Notes: generated from the letters alone by a model not told the origin. A stretch of DNA of 64,000 nt from an uncultured Flavobacteriaceae bacterium (GCA_938010765.1 CALLVX010000071.1:62001-126000); one strand, 5' to 3'; counted from the stretch's first letter, positions 36,559 through 46,713 are shown. Numbers and translations: made by a program.

Positions 36559-37706
36559 AAAAGCCTTCTCATCAAGGCTTTGGTGAAGGGCGGCCAAGGA
36601 GCCCCAGCCATGTAGCGAATATCCTCCAAAAAGTTGGTTTCTTCATCCAGGAATTTAAAAATAAGCTGGGGAGAACGGTTTTTAAATAAAGATTCAAAAA
36701 TGATTCGCCCCCTGCCATTGTCATGGGCCAATACATCTAACAGCAATAGGTCGTAATACCAAAATTTGTTTTTAAATCGAAGGTCTTTCAAAGGTTTGCC
36801 AGTCTTCAGATAGTCGATCAATACGGGTATTTTCTTAGAAGTACTCATGAATGTATATCCGGTACTTGGCTTCGCCCAGCCGCCTGCTGTTCCGATAAAA
36901 CGAATATTCTCTGTATGGTGTTCCCGAAATTCATAGCAGGTCATCGGTATACTGCCTTTCTCATTGTCTAGAATTTCAAATTCCTTGCAACCCAAATCTT
37001 CTTTTAAATAGGTAGTAAGCGCTTCCTCATAGGTTTCTAGCGACAGTAATTCTTTGGAAAATAGGGTATATTCTACCAAGGCCTCTGTTCTTGAGAAAGG
37101 TAGGACATACATAAAACGGGTATTGCCGTTTTGGGGAATAGAAAAATCCATATAGGTTGCTACGCCCTCATTAAAAACTGGCTTTTCCGTTTTAACAAAC
37201 CACCCCAACCAATGCTGTTGTAAGACTGGGTATTTTTTTTGATGGGTGGCCATTTCATAGGTAAAGATGCTATTAAAGGCCTGTTTCGAAACATAAGTAA
37301 CCTCCTTGGTAACAACCGCTACTTTGGAGCCATTGTCCGACACTTCCAATACTTCGGCGACCTTAAAGGTTATATTGGGACATTGGGTAATTCTTGAAAG
37401 CACATCCTCATAAAAATCAATTCCACGGATCATCTTATATTGATACGGAGCAATATTAAACTGTTTAGAAAACTCCGCTCCTCCAAAGTAAATGTTCTTC
37501 CAGGATGTATAGAGAAGGTTATCAAATATACCAGTGCCTTTTTCCCAGAAACACCAGGTACGATCATTGTTTTTCTTTGTATCCTTATCTAGCAACAGAA
37601 TGGCCTTATTATCAAAAAACGAATCTTTGCGCATGGCGTCGGCCAACATTAAGCCCGCCGCACCTGCACCTATGATGATGTAATCAAAAGTTGATTCGTT
37701 CTCCAA
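36555..37706 (-). CDS. crtY: Lycopene cyclase family flavoprotein
   Basis: The 383-residue protein has an N-terminal FAD/NAD-binding fold, DYIIIGAGAAGLMLADAM (about residues 8-25), and the lycopene-cyclase pattern DRTWCFWEKG and IGTAGGWAKPSTGYTF. It would cyclise lycopene to beta-carotene, a step toward the zeaxanthin-type pigments of many marine flavobacteria. The start is TTG at 37706; no ATG lies in frame before the dinucleotide-binding motif. Other carotenoid genes are not in the window. Confidence 0.87.
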   Translation of the reverse strand: MENESTFDYIIIGAGAAGLMLADAMRKDSFFDNKAILLLDKDTKKNNDRTWCFWEKGTGIFDNLLYTSWKNIYFGGAEFSKQFNIAPYQYKMIRGIDFYEDVLSRITQCPNITFKVAEVLEVSDNGSKVAVVTKEVTYVSKQAFNSIFTYEMATHQKKYPVLQQHWLGWFVKTEKPVFNEGVATYMDFSIPQNGNTRFMYVLPFSRTEALVEYTLFSKELLSLETYEEALTTYLKEDLGCKEFEILDNEKGSIPMTCYEFREHHTENIRFIGTAGGWAKPSTGYTFMSTSKKIPVLIDYLKTGKPLKDLRFKNKFWYYDLLLLDVLAHDNGRGRIIFESLFKNRSPQLIFKFLDEETNFLEDIRYMAGAPWPPFTKALMRRLF

Positions 37707-37803
37707 AAGAAATAAGATTTATGAAGTAGTTTAAGCAACTTCAATGTCTAAAAATAAGGATTTCCTAGGTTATAAAAAGACATGAACCCACTGGAGTGAA
37801 TTC

Positions 37804-40095
37804 TTAGTTGAGCCGATATCGTACCCCAAAAAATGCGCGTATGCCTTGGTTAGGTCCATACACATATGAGGGATCGAACGTTAGGGCATTCGGGTTATCA
37901 GCTGTGGCGACCGCGTCTCCGCTTGCGTCAAAGACCACATTCTTATCAAAAGGATCATTGGCGCGGGCTATAATAAATGGATTTCCACGATTGGGAGTCC
38001 AATCTAACAGGTTTTTGATTCCGCCGTATACCTCAAAATCTTCCAATCCTTTGAAGGTAAATTGTACATTTTGTATACTCCATACAGGGGAATAGTTGCT
38101 CCTAGGGTCGTTCGCCCCCAAGGTAGGCAAGCGCATAGGGCCATAAAGATTTCCCGTATAGTCAACAGTGAGATCCAGTTGTTTAAAGGTATAGCCAAAA
38201 TTCCAAGTTCCCGTATAGCTCTCCGTTAGTATTTGACGCCTGCTTACGTCGTTCTGGGTCTGGCTAACATCTTGAAAAGTAGCCCCAACCAAGAATTTAA
38301 ATCCCGATAGAAAAACAACATCAATGTTGGCGCTTATCCCTTTGGATACTGATTTTCCATCTAAATTATCATAAATAATCTGGTTAGGGTTCGTGTCATA
38401 GTCCGGTAGAATAGCGTTGCTAAAATTCGTGTAAAAAGCGGAAGCATCTATGCTGGCAAAGGTGCCATTATCGGCATATATTTTTTTAAGGTAATTTAGG
38501 TTTAGATTGAAAGACCGCTCGGGATCCAATTCCTCGGTCACTACTACATCGCGAGCACCGGTAAGGGCCGCATGCTCCTCTGTAAACAAATTTACCACCC
38601 GGAAACCTGTGCCTGCATTTACCCTTACAATATCGGTATCGGTCATTTTCCATCTGTAGGCCATTCGCGGGGTATAGATATTTCCATGCCTTTTATCATA
38701 GTCGTAACGCATACCCAGTAGCAAAGAGTGTTTTTCTGCTAGCCCTATTTCGTCTTGTACGAACAGGCTTGGTATAATCACTTCATCAGCTGCTACCGTG
38801 GCGGTCGTATTATCGTCATAAAAGTTATAGCGCACCGCACTCCCGAAGAGTAGATCATGTTCGCCCAATTTTTTATCCCAAGTAAGTTGCCCGAAACCGA
38901 TTCGCTGCTTGGCCAGATAGGGAACATTCCCATAAACCGAATTTTGGTTATGGTCATTATAGGAGAATGATAGTAATACCTTTTCTTCTATAGGAAGTTG
39001 GTATTTTCCCAGCACCTCCCACCGGCGCGTATAGATGCTTTCGCCATAAACCTCATCACCCCCTCGAAACTCGGGTGTCCATTGCAATTCCCCTCCCCAT
39101 CTGTCTTCATAGAAGAAACGCCCTGCCAATGAAAAAATACGATTGTCTTCGCGCTGAAAATTCCATTTTTGAAAAACCGAGATTCGATCCTGCAGGGTTA
39201 AATCTGTAAAGTTATCGCCGTTATTATCGATTAATTGATCATAGTTGAAGTAGTTGATACCCAACAACATGTTCGTCTTTTTACTTATATTGATCTTTGC
39301 GCCCACGTCGAGGTTATACTCCCCCCAACCTGTCACAAACGCATCTGCAAAGAAATCGGGGGCCTCAAGGGTGTTTTTGGTAATGATATTGATCAAGCCT
39401 CCGACTGCTTCGCTTCCATAAAGGCTAGAAGCCGGCCCTTTTACAATTTCGATTTGTTCGATAAGGGAATTGGGTATTCCTGAAAGTCCATAGACCGTGC
39501 CAAGGCCACTCACAATTGGCATTCCATCAATCAAAACCAATGTATAGGGCCCTTCAAGACCGTTGATATGGATATCACCCGTATTACATACATTGCAATT
39601 GATCTGTGGTCGGACACCATTCACATTTTGAAGCGCCTCGAAAATACTGGCGGTGGGGTTTTGCTTTAAAAAGGTCGGGCTATACACCTCCACAGGAACG
39701 GGGCTTTCGGAGCGACTCACGGCTTTCAATGTTCCTGTAACGACGGTTTCTTCCAACTGTTCGGAAGAAGCTATCAACAAAACCGGAATGTTCAGTTTCT
39801 TATTGGAACCGACTATTATATTCTTCGAAAAAGGACGGTACCCCAACACGCTAACTTTTAAATTGTATTTACCGGCTGGAATATTCTTTAACGCATATCT
39901 TCCGTTTTCGTCGGATGAGGTCCCCAAAGAGGTTCCTTCCAAATATACATTGGCGAATGGCACCGATGAAACCTCATCCAAAACGACCCCATGAATTTCC
40001 GATTTTTGGGACCGGGCGAAAAAACCAATCAAACAGAAGACACCCGTCATAAACAGCAATCTATTTCTTCTAGTCAAATTTTTATTTTTGAGCAT
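37804..40095 (-). CDS. TonB-dependent receptor, predicted metal uptake
   Basis: The 763-residue outer-membrane receptor has a signal peptide, a CarboxypepD_reg domain (SEIHGVVLDEVSSVPFANVY), a plug and a 22-strand-type barrel ending in FFGVRYRLN. The plug carries a CNVC motif within INCNVCNTGDIHINGLEGPY, a cysteine pair that may bind metal. The ATG at 40095 is preferred to the track start at 40158. It is divergent from a DtxR-type regulator, and a DtxR-like operator overlaps its -7 element, so metal-responsive repression is likely. Confidence 0.9.
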   Translation of the reverse strand: MLKNKNLTRRNRLLFMTGVFCLIGFFARSQKSEIHGVVLDEVSSVPFANVYLEGTSLGTSSDENGRYALKNIPAGKYNLKVSVLGYRPFSKNIIVGSNKKLNIPVLLIASSEQLEETVVTGTLKAVSRSESPVPVEVYSPTFLKQNPTASIFEALQNVNGVRPQINCNVCNTGDIHINGLEGPYTLVLIDGMPIVSGLGTVYGLSGIPNSLIEQIEIVKGPASSLYGSEAVGGLINIITKNTLEAPDFFADAFVTGWGEYNLDVGAKINISKKTNMLLGINYFNYDQLIDNNGDNFTDLTLQDRISVFQKWNFQREDNRIFSLAGRFFYEDRWGGELQWTPEFRGGDEVYGESIYTRRWEVLGKYQLPIEEKVLLSFSYNDHNQNSVYGNVPYLAKQRIGFGQLTWDKKLGEHDLLFGSAVRYNFYDDNTTATVAADEVIIPSLFVQDEIGLAEKHSLLLGMRYDYDKRHGNIYTPRMAYRWKMTDTDIVRVNAGTGFRVVNLFTEEHAALTGARDVVVTEELDPERSFNLNLNYLKKIYADNGTFASIDASAFYTNFSNAILPDYDTNPNQIIYDNLDGKSVSKGISANIDVVFLSGFKFLVGATFQDVSQTQNDVSRRQILTESYTGTWNFGYTFKQLDLTVDYTGNLYGPMRLPTLGANDPRSNYSPVWSIQNVQFTFKGLEDFEVYGGIKNLLDWTPNRGNPFIIARANDPFDKNVVFDASGDAVATADNPNALTFDPSYVYGPNQGIRAFFGVRYRLN

Positions 40096-40106
40096 TAAAA
40101 ATAATA

Positions 40107-40168
40107 TTTTAGACAAAACTAAAAATTTGTTTTTACATATAAAAATGTAATTTAGCATAAAATCTAAA
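40107..40168. promoter_or_regulatory. DtxR/MntR-like operators between TonB receptor and regulator
   Basis: TTTTAG-N6-CTAAAA at 40107-40124 has the dyad and spacing of DtxR-family boxes. A minus-strand TAGTTTTG (40121-40114, TAnnTTTG) lies inside it, so binding would block the receptor promoter. A looser TTTAG-N8-CTAAA at 40151-40168 sits two bases before the regulator start codon and suggests autoregulation. Confidence 0.55.
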
Positions 40169-40170
40169 AA

Positions 40171-40827
40171 ATGACCCTTTCAGAAGAGGATTATATCAAA
40201 GCCATTTACCACTTGGGCAAAGGGGAACAAACCCCGGTTTCGACCAATGCGGTAGCCGAAAAAATGGATACGAAGCCCTCTTCTGTAACTGATATGGTCA
40301 AGAAATTATCTGATAAGGGTGTCGTTAACTATCGCCGCTACAAAGGGGTGCGTTTAACAGAATACGGGCGTAAGATTGCACTCTCGATTGTGCGAAAACA
40401 TCGTTTATGGGAGGTGTTTCTTGTAGAAAGGCTTCATTTTTCCTGGGACGAGGTACATGAGGTCGCCGAACAGTTGGAACATGTGAAAAGTGAAAAATTG
40501 ATTGACGAACTTGACAAACACCTGGGTTTCCCCAAGGTAGATCCGCATGGAGATCCTATCCCGTCTAAAGACGGTGAATTCAAAAAAGCAGTTAAAAAAC
40601 TATTGAGTGATGCCCTTATCGGCACCAATGGGGTTTGTGTGGGCGTAAAAGATTCCTCTCCCCCTTTTCTAAAGTTTTTGGACAAGAATAAAATCGCACT
40701 GGGCGATCCCATCCTAGTGTTAGAAAAAGAGGAGTTCGATGGCTCATTGACCATAAAAATAAACAATAAAGAAATGAGGATTTCTGAGCAGATAGCCTCT
40801 AATTTGTTCGTAGAAATAATCGACTAG
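40171..40827 (+). CDS. DtxR/MntR-family metal-dependent regulator
   Basis: The 218-residue regulator has an N-terminal winged helix (TPVSTNAVAEKMDTKPSSVTDMVKKLSDKG), a metal-binding dimerisation domain with HRLWEVFLVERLHFSWDEVHEVAEQLEH (about 76-103) and a FeoA/SH3-like C-terminal domain (about 145-218). It should repress metal-uptake genes when Fe or Mn is plentiful. The divergent TonB receptor and the downstream ZIP gene are its likely targets. Confidence 0.93.
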   Translation: MTLSEEDYIKAIYHLGKGEQTPVSTNAVAEKMDTKPSSVTDMVKKLSDKGVVNYRRYKGVRLTEYGRKIALSIVRKHRLWEVFLVERLHFSWDEVHEVAEQLEHVKSEKLIDELDKHLGFPKVDPHGDPIPSKDGEFKKAVKKLLSDALIGTNGVCVGVKDSSPPFLKFLDKNKIALGDPILVLEKEEFDGSLTIKINNKEMRISEQIASNLFVEIID

Positions 40828-40868
40828 TTCGGAGCTATTTCTACTTGAAAAAATCTTATACATATATT

Positions 40869-41693
40869 ATGTTGGAACAAGTAATTGCCTATTTTGAATC
40901 TATCAACCCGGTTTTGGCAGCGCTTTACGCCACTTTATTCACTTGGGGCCTTACCGCAGCGGGTGCGGCCCTGGTTTTTTTGTTCAAAAGTATGAACCGT
41001 GCCCTACTTGATGGCATGCTTGGGTTCACCGGAGGTGTAATGGTGGCCGCAAGTTTTTGGAGCCTTTTGGCGCCGGGTATAGAAATGAGTCCGGGCGAGG
41101 GTTTTGTAAAAGTAATTCCGGCCGCAGTCGGCTTTTTGCTTGGTTCCCTTTTTATATTCGGCTTGGACAAGGTGTTGCCACACCTACATATAAATTTTAA
41201 GGAGAGCGAAAAAGAAGGGATCAAGACCCCATGGCATAAAACAACCTTGTTAACACTGGCCATAACGCTCCATAATATCCCGGAAGGTCTTGCCGTTGGG
41301 GTATTGTTCGGAGGGGTAGCCGCTGGTTTTGATGGGGCCACCATTGGCGGGGCCGTTGCTTTAGCCTTGGGCATCGGCTTGCAAAACTTCCCAGAAGGTT
41401 TTGCGGTGGCAATGCCATTAAGAAGGCAGGGACTTAGTCGCACCAGAAGTTTTATGTATGGCCAGGCTTCGGCAATCGTTGAACCGATAGCCGCGGTGTT
41501 AGGGGCTTGGGCGGTTCTTACTTTTGAGCCCATACTCCCCTATGCCCTTTCGTTCGCGGCCGGCGCCATGATTTTTGTAGTGGTAGAGGAAGTAATTCCT
41601 GAAACCCAACAGGACAAGTACACCGATATTGCTACCATGGGCTTCATTGGCGGGTTTATCGTAATGATGACCTTGGATGTAGGATTAGGCTAA
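40869..41693 (+). CDS. ZIP family metal transporter
   Basis: The 274-residue membrane protein has eight predicted helices and the ZIP metal sites: HNIPEGLAVGVLFGG in TM4 and GIGLQNFPEGFAVAMPL in TM5. ZIP proteins import zinc, iron or manganese into the cytoplasm. The ATG at 40869 (MLEQVIAYFESINP) fits the family; a TTG at 40845 would add eight residues. It follows the regulator by 41 bases, so both probably share a transcript. Confidence 0.92.
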   Translation: MLEQVIAYFESINPVLAALYATLFTWGLTAAGAALVFLFKSMNRALLDGMLGFTGGVMVAASFWSLLAPGIEMSPGEGFVKVIPAAVGFLLGSLFIFGLDKVLPHLHINFKESEKEGIKTPWHKTTLLTLAITLHNIPEGLAVGVLFGGVAAGFDGATIGGAVALALGIGLQNFPEGFAVAMPLRRQGLSRTRSFMYGQASAIVEPIAAVLGAWAVLTFEPILPYALSFAAGAMIFVVVEEVIPETQQDKYTDIATMGFIGGFIVMMTLDVGLG

Positions 41694-41727
41694 GCACTGT
41701 ATCAACCTATTAATTTTAAACATTTAA

Positions 41728-42234
41728 ATGAACAGAATCACGCTAATTGTCTTATTGTGTATTGTGGGTTCTTTGCAAGCTCAGAACGATGTCTTGCGAA
41801 TTCAAAACAAAATTAATACCGAGGTTTGGAAAGAATTCAAATCAGCCTTCGAAACCTTGGATGCCAATGCCCTAAACGCAATTTATATCAACAAGGCATT
41901 GCGGGTAACACCAAATGGTATCGACACTCAGAATTCGTTCAAAAAAGGCAATTTAGATCGTTTTAACACCAATAGAAAAGAGGGCATCACCATATCTTTG
42001 GATTTTTGGTTCGATAGTCGGCAAACCAACGAAACTACTTCCTACGAAGTCGGTTTTTACCGTATTGGAGCTACTAAAGAGGGGGTCGCAACCTACAGCT
42101 ATGGGCAGTTTCATATTGTACTCAAGAAAATAAATGGGCAATGGAAAATTACGCAGGACTGGGATACGGCAAGTATTAACGGAAAGGCCATTGACGCTAC
42201 AGATTTTTCCCAACAGAAACCGCTAGCGTTTTAA
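41728..42234 (+). CDS. Exported SnoaL/DUF4440-like protein
   Basis: The 168-residue protein has a signal peptide (cleavage near SLQAQ) and an NTF2-like cone fold: VWKEFKSAFETLDANALNAIYINKALRV early and GQFHIVLKKINGQWKITQDWD near the end, the standard DUF4440 pattern. No enzyme is implied. It starts 34 bases after the ZIP gene. Confidence 0.78.
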   Translation: MNRITLIVLLCIVGSLQAQNDVLRIQNKINTEVWKEFKSAFETLDANALNAIYINKALRVTPNGIDTQNSFKKGNLDRFNTNRKEGITISLDFWFDSRQTNETTSYEVGFYRIGATKEGVATYSYGQFHIVLKKINGQWKITQDWDTASINGKAIDATDFSQQKPLAF

Positions 42235-42379
42235 GTTGCAACACGCTTCCTGTTCTTTCGCTATGATGAAACACTTAATTCGTCCTATCTTACAATATAA
42301 TAGAAAACAAATTTCATTTGTTTTTCAAAAAACCATACTTTTAGGTAAACATTGTTTCCCCAAAAACCTCAATCCTAGA

Positions 42380-43402
42380 ATGATAAAACTACAATTCACC
42401 TATACGGTCGCGTTTCTTTTTTCATTCATATTGAGTTGTAACGGCACCCAGAATACGACGGCGCAGACCGCATCTACAGCAAAAACCAGAAATCAAGATA
42501 CACGTAATTTCCGTGATGATATGCGTGACTTTGTTGTGAAAATTAGTGAATATTCTAAGGCCATAAATTCTGATTTTGCCATTATTCCCCAAAACGGCAT
42601 TGAACTCGTCACCGACACGGGTTATGCCAGCGGCCAGCCAATGACGACCTATTTAAGTGCTATAGATGCAAATGGTCAAGAAAACCTTCACTATGGTTAT
42701 CATGGAGATAACAAACGAACCCCAAAGAGAAGTGGTGATTATATGAATGGGCTTCTGAAAGTTTCCCAGCAAGCAGGGAATTCAATTTTTGTTATCGATT
42801 ATTGTGACTCCGATAAAAAAATAGCAGATGCACATGCGCAATCTTACACGAAGAATTTCATACCTTTTGTAGCAACCGAACGCAATTTGACTGTTATCCC
42901 CAAGACCACGCCAGGTTTAAATAAAATGAATACAGATGACGTGGAAGGGCTCAATGCGGCAAAAAATTTTCTTTTCTTCCTGAACTATGAAAATTTTGAC
43001 ACTAAAAGCAACTTAATCAACACCATTGCCAAAACCGACTATGATGTGGTTTTTATTGATTTGTTTTTCAATGATGGCACACCATTTACTTCAAATGAAA
43101 TCAACAGTTTAAAAACAAAAGAGAACGGTGCCAAGCGCTTGGTTTGCTGCTACATGTCGATTGGGGAAGCAGAAGACTATCGATTCTATTGGAAAAAACA
43201 ATGGAATAAAAACAAACCATCTTGGTTAGATGCCGAGAATAAAAACTGGCCGGGTAATTACAAAGTAAAATATTGGGATACGAACTGGCAAAACATTATC
43301 TTGGGACGCGAAAATGCTTATTTAGACAAAATATTGAAAGCAAGTTTCGATGGTGTGTATTTAGATATTATCGACGCATTTGAATATTTCGAAGCAAATT
43401 GA
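42380..43402 (+). CDS. TM1410/GH114-like glycosidase-family lipoprotein
   Basis: The 340-residue protein has a lipobox LSC (FSFILSC) and a TIM-barrel-type TM1410/endo-alpha-1,4-polygalactosaminidase-like domain. Visible features include FVIDYCDSD, DYDVVFIDLFFNDG, a CYMSIGEAEDYR segment and DGVYLDIIDAFEYF at the end. The ATG at 42380 yields the lipoprotein; the longer frame from 42236 has no signal. It lies 162 bases before the pelF-like gene and is probably part of the same exopolysaccharide system, perhaps cleaving the polymer. Catalysis is inferred. Confidence 0.8.
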   Translation: MIKLQFTYTVAFLFSFILSCNGTQNTTAQTASTAKTRNQDTRNFRDDMRDFVVKISEYSKAINSDFAIIPQNGIELVTDTGYASGQPMTTYLSAIDANGQENLHYGYHGDNKRTPKRSGDYMNGLLKVSQQAGNSIFVIDYCDSDKKIADAHAQSYTKNFIPFVATERNLTVIPKTTPGLNKMNTDDVEGLNAAKNFLFFLNYENFDTKSNLINTIAKTDYDVVFIDLFFNDGTPFTSNEINSLKTKENGAKRLVCCYMSIGEAEDYRFYWKKQWNKNKPSWLDAENKNWPGNYKVKYWDTNWQNIILGRENAYLDKILKASFDGVYLDIIDAFEYFEAN

Positions 43403-43506
43403 CCGAAGCCCCCGCATCGTACTTATACTGCCGTTTATCGCTATCTGTCGCATGTCATAGATAAAATGCACTCGTTGGGCTAAAAAAAATTAACATTTCA
43501 ATGCTA

Positions 43507-43538
43507 TTGGTTTCCTTTACATATTGAATCAAAATTTG
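43507..43538 (+). promoter_or_regulatory. Candidate promoter of the Pel-like operon
   Basis: TTG at 43507-43509 and AAAATTTG at 43531-43538 (one mismatch to TAnnTTTG) are spaced by 21 bases, ahead of the TTG-start pelF-like gene. It is weak but is the best fit in the 162-base spacer. Confidence 0.3.
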
Positions 43539-43564
43539 AACAAGAGGGAAAAAACTACTTAGTA

Positions 43565-45073
43565 TTGAAAAATAAAATTAAAGTACTTCTAATTACTGAA
43601 GGCACCTATCCCTTCAACACGGGTGGTGTGTCTACTTGGGCCCACGATCTCTGTTCCCGAATCTCTAATTCCGAATTTTACATATACTCAATAAATGCAG
43701 GGGTAGAACTTACTCCTAAGTATCCTTTGAGTGCTCATGTTAAAAAGGTAATTCAAGTACCTATGTGGTCTCCTGAAGAACCTTTTGACTGTGTAGACTA
43801 CGATATCAAATACTCAGATGTTCTAAAAGCGCGCGAGTATACTTCGGAAGATTTAATTCAAAAATCGTTCGCCCCTAATTTCAAAAAATTCATTCGGATA
43901 ATCTATTCGGAGGAACAGTCGATTACAGCATTAAACGACTGTTTTTATAATATGTGGTCTTTTTTTCAGCAGTTCGACTATAAAGTGACCATGACCAGCG
44001 AAACAGTATGGGATGTCTTTTGTGAAACCTTGAAAGAAGAACTACCGCAAGAAGAACTTGAAAAAATATTGCTCGAAGATATTACCACGGCCATGCGTTG
44101 GATTTATCGTTTTTTGATTCCCATAGCCATAGATGTTCCAAAGGCAGACATCTCGCATGTTACGATTTCAGGAATTGCCGTACTTCCTGCACTATCGCTA
44201 AAATACAAATACAACACACCAATTCTGGTTACGGAACACGGAGTGTTTATACGTGAACGACTTATTGCAATAAGTGCTGCCGACTACTCCTATTTCCTTA
44301 AAAAAATGCTTATCAATTTTTCGGAATGTATTACACGCTTGGTATACCACCACGCATCGGAAATATCTACTGTAAGTAAATTCAATATGGCATGGGAGTG
44401 CTTTTATGGCGCAGATATGAATAAAATACAGGTGATTTATAACGGGGTAGACCATAACTTCTTTAAACCCCTTCCAAAACCGAAAGAACATGCGAACACT
44501 CCTACAGTGGTAGCAGCCGCGCGCATTTTCGATTTAAAAGATATCTTAACCATGATCCGTACCTGTGCAGAGGTGCGAAAAAGCGTTCCGAACGTTCAAT
44601 TCCTTGTATATGGAAACAAAGACGCCGTTCCCGAATACACCGAAGAGTGCGAACTACTTATTGAGACACTTGACCTCAATGACAACTTCTTTTTGAAAGG
44701 TTTTCATAACAAGCCCGAATATATCTATGCAGAGGGTGATATCTCTATATTGACATCCATTTCAGAGGGGTTTCCATACACTGTAATTGAATCTATGAGT
44801 TGCGGCGTTCCTGTAATCGCTACCGATGTCGGCGGTGTATCGGAGGCCTTGGATGATACCTGTGGTTTCATTTGTAAACCTAGAAATCATGTAGAAATAG
44901 CAGAAAAAGTTGTGAAACTCCTTCAAAACAAACAATTACGTAATTGGATGGGAGAAAATGCGCGAAACAAAGTAATCGCAAACTTTACTATAGAAAATTT
45001 TATTGATGCCTTTGAAAAAACCTATGAAACACTAGGCCAAAAAAATAACGTAATCCCCAAAAGATACGCCTGA
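43565..45073 (+). CDS. pelF: PelF-type GT4 glycosyltransferase
   Basis: The 502-residue cytoplasmic GT-B enzyme opens with LLITEGTYPFNTGGVSTWAHDL, the PelF signature, and has the retaining GT4 nucleotide-sugar site SEGFPYTVIESMSCGVPVIA with glutamates 401 and 409. Characterised PelF enzymes polymerise GalNAc-type units from UDP-sugars into Pel. The start is TTG at 43565, the first start codon compatible with this N-terminus. PelG-like, GH114-like and deacetylase-like genes follow, matching the Pel gene set. Confidence 0.9.
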   Translation: MKNKIKVLLITEGTYPFNTGGVSTWAHDLCSRISNSEFYIYSINAGVELTPKYPLSAHVKKVIQVPMWSPEEPFDCVDYDIKYSDVLKAREYTSEDLIQKSFAPNFKKFIRIIYSEEQSITALNDCFYNMWSFFQQFDYKVTMTSETVWDVFCETLKEELPQEELEKILLEDITTAMRWIYRFLIPIAIDVPKADISHVTISGIAVLPALSLKYKYNTPILVTEHGVFIRERLIAISAADYSYFLKKMLINFSECITRLVYHHASEISTVSKFNMAWECFYGADMNKIQVIYNGVDHNFFKPLPKPKEHANTPTVVAAARIFDLKDILTMIRTCAEVRKSVPNVQFLVYGNKDAVPEYTEECELLIETLDLNDNFFLKGFHNKPEYIYAEGDISILTSISEGFPYTVIESMSCGVPVIATDVGGVSEALDDTCGFICKPRNHVEIAEKVVKLLQNKQLRNWMGENARNKVIANFTIENFIDAFEKTYETLGQKNNVIPKRYA

Positions 45074-45108
45074 ACCATTTTTCGACCGATTCAAAATTCC
45101 AGCCCCCG

Positions 45109-46713
45109 ATGGATCAAATTAAAAAAAACAAACATCTTGTAACCCAAGAGGTCATTCAAAAAATTGGTGACCCTATAAGCCCAATGGTCGTCCTGGCCAC
45201 ATTGGAATCTTTTGGCATACGAGAAAAAGATGTTTTCCAAGACTATGGCCTTCCCAGTAAAATGGACCTTGCCAAAGATCTCTTTAAGACGCTTAAAGCT
45301 AAGGATAAAACGCACCTAAAAAACAGCAATGAACTTAAGAAAATGGCCAAGACAGCTTCCATTCCCGTATCGGGATATCTCTGGATGAAGACAAGGTTAT
45401 TTACACAATTCTATCCTTTGGGTATTTTTCACCTGCTCCCCATTTTTCTGCAGGTGGCAGCCATTGTATTTTTTGGGTATTCGTTGTGGACATTCATCGG
45501 TTTCAATGTTGTTCAGTCGACCGTGGTGGTTCTTGGGGTAATTTTAGGCCTTATTATCTCTGGCGGGTATGTTCAGGTAATGGGCAGGCAGGCCTCTTTC
45601 TATTGGCACCATGAAGAATACTCGAAAGCCAAAATGGTTATCAATAAATTGATCCGTTCAGGAATCAAAGGAATTTTATCTACTTTTTTGATTATCGGGC
45701 TCTTGAACTTTTTCTTCAACCTATACCCTTTTACATTTGTTTTGATTACCCTAGTCTATGCCCTGCTTATTGGACTACTATTATTGGTAATGGCACCTTT
45801 CCACACCATTAAAAAACGATGGGCCATTTCTGTGGCCATTCTAATTGCTACAAGCTTGGCATTATTCTTACACCTTAATACGGAGCTGAACGTATATCTT
45901 ACCCATTGGATAGGTATCTCGGTAGCGATTGTTATTTCCAAACTACTGTTAGAATACTTTTTTAATAGAAAAGGTGCCGAATCATTGCATCAAACCATAA
46001 AACCCAAAAAATTAATGGTGATCTACAAAAACTACCATTACTTTTTTTACGGTGCGCTTATCTATGTATTTGTATTCATTGATCGCATTGTTGCATGGTC
46101 TGCAGATATTCAGTTCACCAGGCAGTTTTTTCTGTTATATGAAAAAGACTATGAAATAGGCATGGATCTGGCCATCCTAATGTTTTTTATGCTAGCCGGT
46201 GTTATGGAATATAGCATTGCTGCCTTCAGCAAATTCATGGACGTACGACAACACCATACATCATTTTTAAAGAAACAAGATTTTAATACACATTTGGGAA
46301 GAATGTATTGGGGGCATGTGCTGCTATTGCTATGTACTGCCCTGGCCACCACAGTATTGATTTACTTACTTATTACCCAACCTTGGGGTTATGAGGCACA
46401 TTTTGGAGAACAATTGAATGTGCTGAGTGTTAAGGTTTGTATCATTGGAGGCTTCGGGTATTTCTTACTCACTTGGGGTATGTTGAACAGTCTGTACCTC
46501 TTTACGCTAAATCGACCTAAGGGAGCCTTGAAGGCTCTGTTTATAGCATGTATTATAAATTTTGTAGTGGGCTTTGTCCTCGGCAGAACCGTAGGATACG
46601 AATATAGTGTTGTGGGTATGCTGGTCGGCGCTTTCGTATTTACCGTGCTTACTTTAAAAGAAAACATTCAATTTTTTAATCGCTTAGACTATCATTATTA
46701 TGCGGCTTACTAG
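45109..46713 (+). CDS. pelG: PelG-like polysaccharide membrane transporter
   Basis: The 534-residue polytopic protein has about twelve predicted membrane helices and a cytosolic N-terminal extension of about 100 residues before the first helix (YPLGIFHLLPIFLQVAAIVF). The YKNYHYFFYGALIYVFVFIDRIVAWSAD region and the general MATE/MOP-like layout resemble PelG, which exports Pel with PelF. It starts 35 bases after pelF and overlaps the next gene by 14 bases. It is longer than the roughly 450 residues of Pseudomonas PelG. Confidence 0.8.
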   Translation: MDQIKKNKHLVTQEVIQKIGDPISPMVVLATLESFGIREKDVFQDYGLPSKMDLAKDLFKTLKAKDKTHLKNSNELKKMAKTASIPVSGYLWMKTRLFTQFYPLGIFHLLPIFLQVAAIVFFGYSLWTFIGFNVVQSTVVVLGVILGLIISGGYVQVMGRQASFYWHHEEYSKAKMVINKLIRSGIKGILSTFLIIGLLNFFFNLYPFTFVLITLVYALLIGLLLLVMAPFHTIKKRWAISVAILIATSLALFLHLNTELNVYLTHWIGISVAIVISKLLLEYFFNRKGAESLHQTIKPKKLMVIYKNYHYFFYGALIYVFVFIDRIVAWSADIQFTRQFFLLYEKDYEIGMDLAILMFFMLAGVMEYSIAAFSKFMDVRQHHTSFLKKQDFNTHLGRMYWGHVLLLLCTALATTVLIYLLITQPWGYEAHFGEQLNVLSVKVCIIGGFGYFLLTWGMLNSLYLFTLNRPKGALKALFIACIINFVVGFVLGRTVGYEYSVVGMLVGAFVFTVLTLKENIQFFNRLDYHYYAAY

